A stretch of 64,000 bases of DNA from contig NZ_CP110806.1 in NCBI RefSeq assembly GCF_026184235.1, positions 2,046,001-2,110,000 of the forward strand, in the 5' to 3' direction. Origin of the DNA: Cellulomonas sp. S1-8. GTDB taxonomy: Bacteria; Actinomycetota; Actinomycetes; Actinomycetales; Cellulomonadaceae. The notes under the pieces are model-generated. The model had not been told where the DNA came from. It saw only the letters and a list, made by a program, of their open reading frames with translations, and searched no databases. Below, one piece after another: positions 30,581 through 38,191 of this stretch (its first letter is position 1; each line of letters begins with the position of its first letter). A program made the translations under genes and the position numbers.

Positions 30581-30636
30581 GAGAGAGCAATCCAGCGCGC
30601 GTCACCCACGCCCTCGTCGCCGAGAGAGCAATCCAG
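30581..30636 (+). repeat. Two direct copies of the 15-base repeat GAGAGAGCAATCCAG
   Basis: Copies at 30581-30595 and 30622-30636, both on the plus strand and both preceded by GTCGCC. They lie between the convergent pflA and DUF559 genes. Copies on the other side of the DUF559 gene face the opposite way. Confidence 0.9.
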
Positions 30637-30742
30637 TCGTCGCGCCACCGGCCCAGGGCCGCAGAGCGCGCACTCCGGCGGCGCCGCTGCCCGTTGCTGT
30701 CGAGTTGGCGAGCCGATCCAGCGCAGGCGGAAGCCCGGCCTC

Positions 30743-31663
30743 TCACCATTCCTGGCGCGCCATGACGATGCCCTCGAACCCGATGAGGTCGCCGACGGCG
30801 CGTTCCAGAGCGTTGCCTCGGCCGAGCACGTCCTCCCGATGCACCCCGATGACGGTCCACCCGAACCGTCGTTCGAGGTCGTCGCGCCGACGCTCGTCCG
30901 CCATGCGCTGCTGGATGGTGGCCCGGTGGAACGTCTCGCCGTCGTACTCCACGCCGACCCGCGCGTCGCGGAAGCCCATGTCGAGTCGGTAGACCTCGCG
31001 CCCCCGGTCGTCGCGGATGCTGATCTGCGCCTCCGGCCGCGGGAGGCCGGCCTCGAAGAGCCGGAGACGCAACCACGACTCGCCGGCGGACTCGGCTGCG
31101 GGGTCGCACAGCTCGAGGACGAGACGTGCCCGCGCGATGTTGCGAGCGCCGTGCATGGCGTGCGCCCGTCGGGCCAACGCGGTGAGGTCGACGTCTCCCT
31201 GATGGGTGTAGGCGTCGAGGGCCGCCAGCGCGAGGTACCGCGGTGCGTACCGCGCCAGGTCGAGGGACGTCCGCGCGGGTGTCGTCGTCGGAACGCCACG
31301 GACGAACCCGATGTCGGCGTCCGGAAGGTCGGCGATCCAGCATCGCTGACCCGGACGACGGACCCGCGCCGTGCCGTGCGGCACGACGCACTGCAGGCTC
31401 GGGGGCCGGAGGTGAAGCCCCGGCGCCCGGACATCGACCCCGTGCAGCCATGCGGCAGTGTCACGGCACACGGCTCCCCCCGGAGGGAGGACGCGAAGGA
31501 TCGCCGCCGCGCGCGCGTCAGGATCGTCGAGCGCCGTACGGCGGACGAGGACGCTACGGAACAGCTGCACGTACTCGCCGGACACCACGAGCCGCTCCAT
31601 GGCGGGCCAGGGTGTGCCTTCGGCGCGTAGCTGACGCATGTCGAGCACGGGAGCGGACGTCAT
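30743..31663 (-). CDS. DUF559 (Vsr-like nuclease fold) protein
   Basis: A 306-residue protein. The N-terminal half (LRAEGTPWPAMERLVVSGEYVQLF to about 170) looks like the AbiEi-type winged-helix region often fused to this domain in actinobacteria. The C-terminal half (about 195-306) is DUF559, a Vsr/PD-(D/E)XK-like fold, with candidate acidic residues in YRLDMGFRDARVGVEYDGETFH and a basic DLERRFGWTVIGVHREDV. Endonuclease activity is inferred, not shown. The ATG at 31663 is the likely start; there is no clear ribosome site. Neighbouring repeats bracket the gene. Confidence 0.82.
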   Translation of the reverse strand: MTSAPVLDMRQLRAEGTPWPAMERLVVSGEYVQLFRSVLVRRTALDDPDARAAAILRVLPPGGAVCRDTAAWLHGVDVRAPGLHLRPPSLQCVVPHGTARVRRPGQRCWIADLPDADIGFVRGVPTTTPARTSLDLARYAPRYLALAALDAYTHQGDVDLTALARRAHAMHGARNIARARLVLELCDPAAESAGESWLRLRLFEAGLPRPEAQISIRDDRGREVYRLDMGFRDARVGVEYDGETFHRATIQQRMADERRRDDLERRFGWTVIGVHREDVLGRGNALERAVGDLIGFEGIVMARQEW

Positions 31664-31784
31664 GCGCCGAGGATCCCGCGAGCGTGAGGACGACGGGACA
31701 GGCGACCGGCCATCTGTGGATCGACCGTGCGCGGACGTGACCTGTGGGCGACTCACCTCACAGAACGGTCACCCGCCGGCGCAA

Positions 31785-31830
31785 CTGGATTGCTCTCTCG
31801 CTGGCAGGGGGCGCGCTGGATTGCTCTCTC
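31785..31830 (-). repeat. Two inverted-orientation copies of GAGAGAGCAATCCAG
   Basis: Minus-strand copies at 31785-31799 and 31816-31830. Together with 30581-30636 they bracket the DUF559 gene as two copies facing right and two facing left. The second shares 20 bases with the first left-hand copy. Confidence 0.9.
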
Positions 31831-31865
31831 GCCGGGGAGGGGAGGGATGGCGGAGCCATCCCGGG

Positions 31866-31918
31866 TGGTGAGAGAGCAATCCAGTCGAGGACATCGTCAC
31901 TGGATCGCTCTCTCACCA
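31866..31918. repeat. Inverted pair of the 15-base repeat forming a 19-bp hairpin
   Basis: GAGAGAGCAATCCAG at 31870-31884 (plus) faces a one-mismatch copy at 31900-31914 (minus). TGGT/ACCA extends the stem to 19 bp (one mismatch) around a 15-base loop. It lies 20 bases beyond the fadB stop, so it may also act as that operon's terminator. Confidence 0.85.
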
Positions 31919-31937
31919 GGGGTGGGGTGGGAGGGGG

Positions 31938-34055
31938 TCAGGGGGTGGGGACGTTGGCCTGGCCGTCGGGGAGGAGGCGGTGGCCGAGGAGGCGCTCGCT
32001 GTACCCCGTGCGGTCGAGGTACGGCGTGAGGCCGCCCAGGTGGAAGCCCCAGCCCGCGCCCAGGATCATGCACAGGTCGATCTGCTGGGGGGTCGTCACC
32101 ACGCCCTCGTCGAGCATGTGCCCGACCTCCACCGTCAGCGCCGCCAGGACTGCGTCGAGCACGCCCGCCTCGTCGAGGGGCGCGTCGGCCGTCGTGTCGC
32201 GGACCGCGTCGAACACGGCCTGCACGGCCGGGTCGACGGGCTTCGGCAGACCCTTCGCCGGCGCCGGCGTGACGACCCGCGTCCCGTCGGCGACCAGCTT
32301 CTCGAGGCCGGGGGAGCGGGGGAACCGCTCGCCCAGGTCCTCGCGCAGCGAGGTCAGGACGTGGAGCCCGACGGCCGGCCCGACGAGGTCGAAGAGCTCG
32401 AACGGCGGCATCGGCAGACCCAGCGGATCCAGCGCGCGGTCGGCGACCTCGACGGGGGTGCCCTTCTCGACCGCGTCGACGATGATCCCGAGGAGCAGCA
32501 CGAGGAGCCGGTTGACGACGAACCCGGGACGGTCCGCGACGAGCACGGCGGTCTTGCGCAGCTTCGCCACGACGGCGAACGCCGTGGCCAGCGCCTCGTC
32601 CGACGTGTGCTCGGCCTGCACGACCTCGACCAGCGGCATCGCGGCGACGGGGTTGAAGAAGTGCAGCCCGACGACGCGCCCGGGGTGCTGCAGGTCCGCG
32701 GCCATGCGCGTGACCGACAGCGCCGACGTGTTCGTGGCCAGGATCGTGTCGGGCGAGACGACGCCCTCGAGCTCGGCGAACACGCGCTTCTTGAGGGCGA
32801 GGACCTCGGTGACCGCCTCGATCACCAGGTCGCAGCCGGCGAACACGGCGATGTCGGTGGACCCCGTGACCTGCGCGACGATCCGTGCGCCCGCGTCCGA
32901 CGACATGCGCCCCGAGGACACGAGCCGCTCGACCGTGGACCGCACGGTGCCCAGGCCCTGCTCGACCCGCGCCTGGTCGAGGTCGCGCAGGACGACGGGC
33001 ACGCCGAGCCGCTGGGCGAACAGCAGCGCGATCTGCGCGGCCATGAGCCCGGCGCCGACGACGCCGACGCGCGTGACGGGCCGCGCGAGCGACGCGTCCG
33101 GCGCACCGGTCGGCCGCTTGCCGGCCTGCACGAGCCCGAACGCGTACACGCTGGCGCGCATCTCGTCGCTCATGACGAGGTCCGCGAGGGCCTCGTCCTC
33201 GGCGGCGAACGCGGAGTCCTTGTCGGCGTCCCGCGCGGCCGCCATCAGGTCGAGCGCCCGGCCCGGTGCGGGGCGTGACCCGTGCACCACGGCGTCGAGA
33301 CGCGTCCGGGCGGCGGCCACGACCGCGTCCCAGGTCGCGGCGTCGTCCAGCGGCCGGCGCGGCACGTCGACGTCACCCGACAGGACACGCGCCGCCCAGC
33401 GCACCGACTCCTCGAGGAAGTCGGCCGGCTCCAGCACGACGTCGACCAGCCCGATCGCCGCCGCCTGCTGCGCGGTGAACGGCTTGTTCGCGGCCGGTCG
33501 CGTCAGGACGACGTCGAGCGCGGCCTCGATGCCGACGAGCCGCGGCACGAGGTACGCACCGCCCCACCCGGGCACCAGGCCCAGCCCGGTCTCGGGGAGC
33601 GCGAGCGCGCGGACGTCGGACGCGGCCGTGCGGTAGTCGCAGTTGAGCGCGACCTCGAGGCCGCCGCCGAGCGCGACGCCGTTGACGAACGCGAACGTCG
33701 GCACACCGAGCTCGCCGAGCAGCCGGTAGGCCTCGTGCCCGTCGCGGCCCAGCGCGAGCGCCTCGTCGCGCGACGTGACGGTCGCGACCTGGGTCAGGTC
33801 TGCGCCTGCCGCAAGGAAGTACGGCTTGCCGGTCACCGCCAGCGCGGCGATCTCGCCCGCGCGGGCGCGGTCCCGCTGCGCGCGCAGCACGGCGGTGAGC
33901 TCGGCGATGCCCTGCGGGCCGAGCGTCGTCGGCTTGGTGTGGTCCAGCCCGTTGTCGAGCGTGACGAGCGCGAGCGTGCCCAGCCCACCGGGCAGGCGCA
34001 CGTCGCGGACCAGGGAGTGGGTGACACGCTCGGGGCGCGGCGCGGACGTGCTCAT
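31938..34055 (-). CDS. fadB: Fatty acid oxidation multifunctional protein (enoyl-CoA hydratase / 3-hydroxyacyl-CoA dehydrogenase)
   Basis: A 705-residue beta-oxidation enzyme: N-terminal crotonase domain (about 10-220; GADLTQ, FVNGVALGGGLEVALNCDYR, LPETGLGLVPGWGG) hydrates enoyl-CoA, and the C-terminal dehydrogenase (about 330-640; VGVVGAGLMAAQIALLFA, GLHFFNPVAAMPLVEVV, PGFVVNRLL) oxidises the 3-hydroxy product. AGGAGG is seven bases before the ATG at 34055, which overlaps the fadA stop (ATGA). Confidence 0.95.
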   Translation of the reverse strand: MSTSAPRPERVTHSLVRDVRLPGGLGTLALVTLDNGLDHTKPTTLGPQGIAELTAVLRAQRDRARAGEIAALAVTGKPYFLAAGADLTQVATVTSRDEALALGRDGHEAYRLLGELGVPTFAFVNGVALGGGLEVALNCDYRTAASDVRALALPETGLGLVPGWGGAYLVPRLVGIEAALDVVLTRPAANKPFTAQQAAAIGLVDVVLEPADFLEESVRWAARVLSGDVDVPRRPLDDAATWDAVVAAARTRLDAVVHGSRPAPGRALDLMAAARDADKDSAFAAEDEALADLVMSDEMRASVYAFGLVQAGKRPTGAPDASLARPVTRVGVVGAGLMAAQIALLFAQRLGVPVVLRDLDQARVEQGLGTVRSTVERLVSSGRMSSDAGARIVAQVTGSTDIAVFAGCDLVIEAVTEVLALKKRVFAELEGVVSPDTILATNTSALSVTRMAADLQHPGRVVGLHFFNPVAAMPLVEVVQAEHTSDEALATAFAVVAKLRKTAVLVADRPGFVVNRLLVLLLGIIVDAVEKGTPVEVADRALDPLGLPMPPFELFDLVGPAVGLHVLTSLREDLGERFPRSPGLEKLVADGTRVVTPAPAKGLPKPVDPAVQAVFDAVRDTTADAPLDEAGVLDAVLAALTVEVGHMLDEGVVTTPQQIDLCMILGAGWGFHLGGLTPYLDRTGYSERLLGHRLLPDGQANVPTP

Positions 34056-35293
34056 CGGTCGGCCTCCTGGACGTCGTAGTGCGGGTTCTCCCAGATGACG
34101 GTGCCGCCCTGGCCCAGCCCGACGCACATCGTCGTGATGCCGTAGCGGACCTCGGGGTGCTCGGCGAACTGCCGCGCGAGCTGCACCATGAGCCGCACGC
34201 CCGACGACGCGAGCGGGTGCCCCACCGCGATCGCACCGCCGTACGGGTTCACGCGCGGGTCGTCGTCGGCGATGCCGAACGCGTCGAGGAACGACAGGAC
34301 CTGGACGGCGAACGCCTCGTTGACCTCGAACAGCCCGATGTCGTCGACCGTCAGCCCGGCACGGTCGAGCGCCTTGCGCGTCGCGGGCACGGGCCCCAGG
34401 CCCATGACCTCGGGCTCGACGCCCGCGTACGCGAACGACACCAGCCGCATGCGCACGGGCAGGCCGAGCTCCACCGCGACGTCCTCCGCCGCGAGCAGGC
34501 ACGACGCCGCGCCGTCCGTGAGCGGTGCGGACGTGCCGGCCGTGACGCGGCCGCCCGGCCGGAAGGGCGTGGGCAGCCCGGCGATGGCCTCGACCGTCGT
34601 CCCGGGGCGCGGCGGCTCGTCGGCCGTCGCCAGGCCCCAGCCCTGCTCGGGGTCGCGCAGCGCGACCGGCACGAGGTCCGGCTCGATGCGGCCCGACGCG
34701 AGCGCCGCGGCGTACTTCTCCTGGCTGGCCACGCCGTACGCGTCGGCGCGCTCGCGGGTCAGGGCCGGGAACCGGTCGTGCAGGTTCTCGGCCGTGACCC
34801 CCATGTTCAGGGCGTCGGCGGCCACGATCCGCTCGGCGAGGAACCGCGGGTTCGGGTCGGCGTCGAAGCCCATCGGGTGGTGGCCCATGTGCTCGACGCC
34901 GCCGGCGATCGTGACGTCCTGCGCGCCGAACCCGATGGCGGCGGCCGTCGTCGTCACGGCCGTCATCGCACCCGCGCACATGCGGTCGATCGCGAAGCCG
35001 GGGACGGTCGGCGGCAGGCCGGCGAGCATCGCGACGGTCCGGCCCAGCGTCAGCCCCTGGTCGCCCTGCTGCGTGGTGGCGGCCAGCGCGACGTCGTCGA
35101 CGCGCTCGGGCGGGAGCTGAGGGTGGCGGCGCAGGAGCTCGCGCACGGTCTTGACGGCCAGGTCGTCGGCCCGCGTGTGGGCGTACAGACCGTCCTTGCG
35201 GGCACGGCCGAACGGGGTGCGTACCCCGTCGACGAAGACGACGCGACGCGCGGCGGGCACCTGCGCGTCGGCGGGACGGGACGGGCTCGACAT
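34052..35293 (-). CDS. fadA: Acetyl-CoA C-acyltransferase (thiolase)
   Basis: A 413-residue thiolase releasing acetyl-CoA from 3-ketoacyl-CoA. Active-site Cys in IDRMCAGAMTAV, EVNEAFAVQVL, His in YGGAIAVGHPLASSG, and the second Cys in TTMCVGLGQGG. CCAGGAGGACTG precedes the ATG. First gene of the fadAB operon. The palindrome at 35371-35386 lies 78 bases upstream. Confidence 0.95.
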   Translation of the reverse strand: MSSPSRPADAQVPAARRVVFVDGVRTPFGRARKDGLYAHTRADDLAVKTVRELLRRHPQLPPERVDDVALAATTQQGDQGLTLGRTVAMLAGLPPTVPGFAIDRMCAGAMTAVTTTAAAIGFGAQDVTIAGGVEHMGHHPMGFDADPNPRFLAERIVAADALNMGVTAENLHDRFPALTRERADAYGVASQEKYAAALASGRIEPDLVPVALRDPEQGWGLATADEPPRPGTTVEAIAGLPTPFRPGGRVTAGTSAPLTDGAASCLLAAEDVAVELGLPVRMRLVSFAYAGVEPEVMGLGPVPATRKALDRAGLTVDDIGLFEVNEAFAVQVLSFLDAFGIADDDPRVNPYGGAIAVGHPLASSGVRLMVQLARQFAEHPEVRYGITTMCVGLGQGGTVIWENPHYDVQEADR

Positions 35294-35370
35294 CAGTCCT
35301 CCTGGAGGGACGGCGGTGTCCGGGGGAGCGCGCGGCTGCGAATGAGGACCATCGTCCCTGGACGCGCGAA

Positions 35371-35386
35371 GTTACTCAAGAGTAAC
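35371..35386. promoter_or_regulatory. TetR-type palindrome GTTACTC-AA-GAGTAAC upstream of fadAB
   Basis: Seven-base arms are exact around AA, in a rare AT-rich patch between fadA (minus) and the 3' end of ribonuclease D (also minus). TetR-family fatty-acid regulators use sites of this shape. No tetR gene is adjacent. Confidence 0.6.
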
Positions 35387-35423
35387 AGCGGGGGAGGTGC
35401 CGTTCCCGGTCACCCCGGGCACG

Positions 35424-36680
35424 TCAGTCGGCCGCGAGCGCCGTCGCCAGACCGTCCGCAAGCAGCTCGACCTGCCACGCGCGGGCACCACCGGCCGTCA
35501 GCGTCGCGGCCACCGCTGCCGCGTCGAGCGGGCGCGGCGGCGACCAGCACAGCCGGCGCAGCAGGTCGGGCTGCAGCAGGTTCTCCACCGGCACCGTGTG
35601 CGCCACCGACAGTCCCAGGACGAGCTCTCGCGCCGCCGCCAGCCGCCGGGCGGCCTCGGGGTCGCGGTCCGGCCAGACGCGCGGCGGCGGCGGGCCGTCG
35701 CTCGCGGGCCCCCGCGTCGCCGGCAGCTCGGACTCCGGCAGGGCCATCGCCCGGTCGATCGCCGACTGCCACAGCGCCGCGCGCCGTCGGGTGCCCTTGC
35801 CGGCGAACGACGGGAGGGCGACGAGCTGCCCCACCGTGCGCGGCAGCGCCTGCGCCGCCGCGACGATCGCCGTGTCCGGCAGGACGCGCCCGGGGGAGAT
35901 GTCGCGCTCGCGGGCGTTGCGGTCGCGCGTCGCGTACAGCTCACGCACCACCGCCAGGCGACGCGCGTCGCGCACGTTGTGCAGGCCCGACACGCGGCGC
36001 CACGGCTCGGCGCGGGGGGCCGGCGGCGGCGCGGTCCGCACGGCCTCGAACTCCTGGCGCGCCCACTCCGCCTTGCCCGACACGGCCAGCCGCTCGGCCA
36101 GCACCTGGCGCACCTCGACGAGGACCTCGACGTCCAGCGCGGCGTACCGCAACCACTCCGGGGGCAACGGTCGCGTCGACCAGTCCACCGCCGAGTGCTC
36201 CTTCGCGAGCCCCAGACCGAGGGTGTCGGCGACGACCGCGGCGAGCCCGACGCGCTCCATGCCCAGCAGCCGCGCCGCGAGCTCGGTGTCGAACACCCGT
36301 GAGGGGCGCATGCCCTGCTCGGCGAGCCCCGGCAGGTCCTGCGACGCCGCGTGCAGCACCCACTCGACGCCGACGAGCGCGTCGGACAGCTCCGCGAGGT
36401 CCGGCAGCATGATCGGGTCGATGAGCGCCGTGCCGGCGTCCTCGCGGCGCAGCTGCACGAGGTAGGTGCGCTGGCCGTACCGGTACCCCGACGCGCGCTC
36501 GGCGTCGACGGCGACGGGCCCGGTCCCTGCGGCGAACGCCGCGATCGTCGCGGCCAGCGCCTCGGGGGTCGCGACCACCGGCGGGACGCCGTCGGCGGGC
36601 TCCAGCAGCGGGACGACGGCAGGGGCCTCCTCCGGGCGCTCGTCCGCGCCCGGGGTGCCCTGCGACGCCTCGGCCTCCAT
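35424..36680 (-). CDS. rnd: Ribonuclease D
   Basis: A 418-residue DEDD 3'-5' exoribonuclease for tRNA 3' maturation. Exo I VAVDAERASGYRYGQRTYLVQL, Exo II LHAASQDLPGL, Exo III WLRYAALDVEVLVEVRQ with its Tyr and Asp, then one HRDC domain (about 230-310; RRLAVVRELYATRDRNARERD) and a divergent second HRDC-like region at the C-terminus. ATG at 36680 is seven bases after TACGGT (36688-36693), a leaderless pattern. A CRP/FNR-like palindrome lies 80 bases upstream. Confidence 0.92.
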   Translation of the reverse strand: MEAEASQGTPGADERPEEAPAVVPLLEPADGVPPVVATPEALAATIAAFAAGTGPVAVDAERASGYRYGQRTYLVQLRREDAGTALIDPIMLPDLAELSDALVGVEWVLHAASQDLPGLAEQGMRPSRVFDTELAARLLGMERVGLAAVVADTLGLGLAKEHSAVDWSTRPLPPEWLRYAALDVEVLVEVRQVLAERLAVSGKAEWARQEFEAVRTAPPPAPRAEPWRRVSGLHNVRDARRLAVVRELYATRDRNARERDISPGRVLPDTAIVAAAQALPRTVGQLVALPSFAGKGTRRRAALWQSAIDRAMALPESELPATRGPASDGPPPPRVWPDRDPEAARRLAAARELVLGLSVAHTVPVENLLQPDLLRRLCWSPPRPLDAAAVAATLTAGGARAWQVELLADGLATALAAD

Positions 36681-36759
36681 GACGACAACCGTAGGCGACG
36701 TGGACCACCCGTCCGTGCAGCCGGGGCTCGCGTCGCGCGTCGTCATCCCACGTGAGGGG

Positions 36760-36773
36760 GTGACGGGCGTCAC
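36760..36773. promoter_or_regulatory. CRP/FNR-like site GTGACGGGCGTCAC
   Basis: GTGA-N6-TCAC with arms extending to GGGTGACG/CGTCACCC. It lies between ribonuclease D (start 36680) and the 3' end of the LuxR-type gene, at about -86 from the predicted leaderless rnd start. It has the same form as the pflB site. Confidence 0.45.
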
Positions 36774-36837
36774 CCGTGGTCCCCCAGGTGCGTGCGACGT
36801 CCGCTGCGGCAGCGGACGGGGTCCTGCGGTGCGCGGG

Positions 36838-37422
36838 TCAGTCGATGAACCCGTTGCGGATCGAGATCGCGACCAGCTCGGCCCGGTCGCCCGTGCCGAG
36901 CTTGCGCGAGATGCGGGCCAGGTGGCTCTTGACGGTCAGCGCGGACAGGCCGAGCTCCTCGCCGATGAGGCGGTTGGTCCGACCCGCGGCCACGCGGGAC
37001 AGCACGCTGAGCTCCCGCGCGCTGAGCTCGGCGGTCGGGGCCACGGGCGTGGGCGCGGGGCGCGGCGTCGAGGCGGCGGAGTCCGTCGTGCTGGCGACGC
37101 CGCCACGCAGACCACCGGCGAGCAGCGTGCGCAGCTCCTCGCGGCCGGCCCGGCGGGCGAGCACGACGACGCGGTGGGCACCGCGGCGGCGCAGCGCCCG
37201 CACGAGGGTGTCGCCCTCGCCCTCGGCGATCTGGGTGACAACGACGCACATCGGGTGCCGCGCGGTCGTGGCGGGGGGCACCCGCCGTGACGTGGGCAGG
37301 CTCGTGACGCCCGGCACCCGCCGTGACGGGATGTCACGGACGTCACGGACGTCGCGTCGCAGAGGCTCGATGGTCACGTCCGGTGCATCGGCAGCGACGG
37401 CGTCGTACTTGAGCCGGGGCAC
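36838..37422 (-). CDS. LuxR-type helix-turn-helix regulator with degenerate receiver
   Basis: A 194-residue protein. The C-terminal LuxR/GerE HTH (about 127-190; LSARELSVLSRVAAGRTNRLIGEEL then LSALTVKSHLARISRKLG) is intact. The N-terminal region (MCVVVTQIAEGEGDTLVRALRRRGAHRVVVLARRAG) resembles a receiver fold but has no phospho-accepting Asp, so regulation by phosphorylation is unlikely. GTG at 37422 lies 10 bases after the DUF3000 stop: cotranscribed. The start is less certain than the HTH. Confidence 0.8.
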   Translation of the reverse strand: MPRLKYDAVAADAPDVTIEPLRRDVRDVRDIPSRRVPGVTSLPTSRRVPPATTARHPMCVVVTQIAEGEGDTLVRALRRRGAHRVVVLARRAGREELRTLLAGGLRGGVASTTDSAASTPRPAPTPVAPTAELSARELSVLSRVAAGRTNRLIGEELGLSALTVKSHLARISRKLGTGDRAELVAISIRNGFID

Positions 37423-37432
37423 GGGCGACCCG

Positions 37433-38014
37433 TCAGCGGCGGGGGAGCGGGACGACGCCCTCGGGCAGGGGTGGCAGCCCGGCGGCCGTGCACAGGAGCG
37501 TCGACCAGGCCGCGAGGTGCGGGCCGAGCTGCTCGTCCCACGCCGTCCACGACGCGCGGATCTCGAGCTCGGTCTGCTCCTCACGGCGGTCGAGCGCCCC
37601 GAAGCTCTGCGACAGCACGCGCGTCACGGTGCCGCCGGCGGCGTGCGGGTCGACCCCGGCCGACGCGAGGGCGTCGTGGAACCACGACCAGGCGACCTCG
37701 GCCAGCATCGGGTCCGCGCCGACCTCGGCCTCGAGGGTGGCCCGCACCAGCGTCACGAGGCGGAACGAGCCCTCCCACGCCTCCTGGCCCTCGGGGTCGT
37801 ACAGGATGACGAACCGTCCCGACGCCAGGTCCTCGGCGGCGACCGAGCGCCGCGCGGTGCGGATCTCGGCCGTCAGGGCGGCCGTGAACGGCGCGATGCG
37901 CGCGGGACCGGGCACCTCGTCGAGCACGACCTCGGGGCGCACGGCCACGCCGCGCAGCGAGCGCAGGGCACGGACGAACTCAGCGGGCACGTCCTCGGGT
38001 CCGGCAGGGGTCAC
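37433..38014 (-). CDS. DUF3000 domain-containing protein
   Basis: A 193-residue soluble protein. PAEFVRALRSLRGVAVRPEV, RFVILYDPEGQEAWEGSFRL, WSWFHDALASAG and ASWTAWDEQLGPHLAAWSTLL are DUF3000 runs. Function unknown; it neighbours rnd and an HTH gene in many actinobacteria. GTG start six bases after TACGCT (38021-38026): leaderless. Divergent from gnd. Confidence 0.9.
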   Translation of the reverse strand: MTPAGPEDVPAEFVRALRSLRGVAVRPEVVLDEVPGPARIAPFTAALTAEIRTARRSVAAEDLASGRFVILYDPEGQEAWEGSFRLVTLVRATLEAEVGADPMLAEVAWSWFHDALASAGVDPHAAGGTVTRVLSQSFGALDRREEQTELEIRASWTAWDEQLGPHLAAWSTLLCTAAGLPPLPEGVVPLPRR

Positions 38015-38191
38015 GCGGCGAGCGTACGGGCGGGCCGTGCGTCTCGGTCTCCGGCACGCCGAGGGCCGCGAGGTGTCACGCGGACTAGGCTCGAAGACGC
38101 ACCCGCACGCGTCGCGCGCGCCGGTGCCGGCCGCGCCGCGGCCCGGCACCACCGGCGTCGCGTGCCCCCTCGTCCCAAGGAGCGCTCTGTG

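Larger units (their letters stand above)
31664..31937. other. Repeat-rich intergenic region between fadB and the DUF559 gene
   Basis: Holds four copies of the 15-base repeat in mixed orientation (described in separate entries) and a perfect 8-bp hairpin GGGATGGC-gga-GCCATCCC (31844-31862). Both flanking genes are on the minus strand, so this is the fadB 3' end and the DUF559 leader. No credible ORF. Confidence 0.7.

Noticed and set aside
30581..31914. Insertion sequence or CRISPR array
   Set aside because: There is no transposase, no target duplication was found, and repeat spacing and orientation are irregular, unlike a CRISPR.
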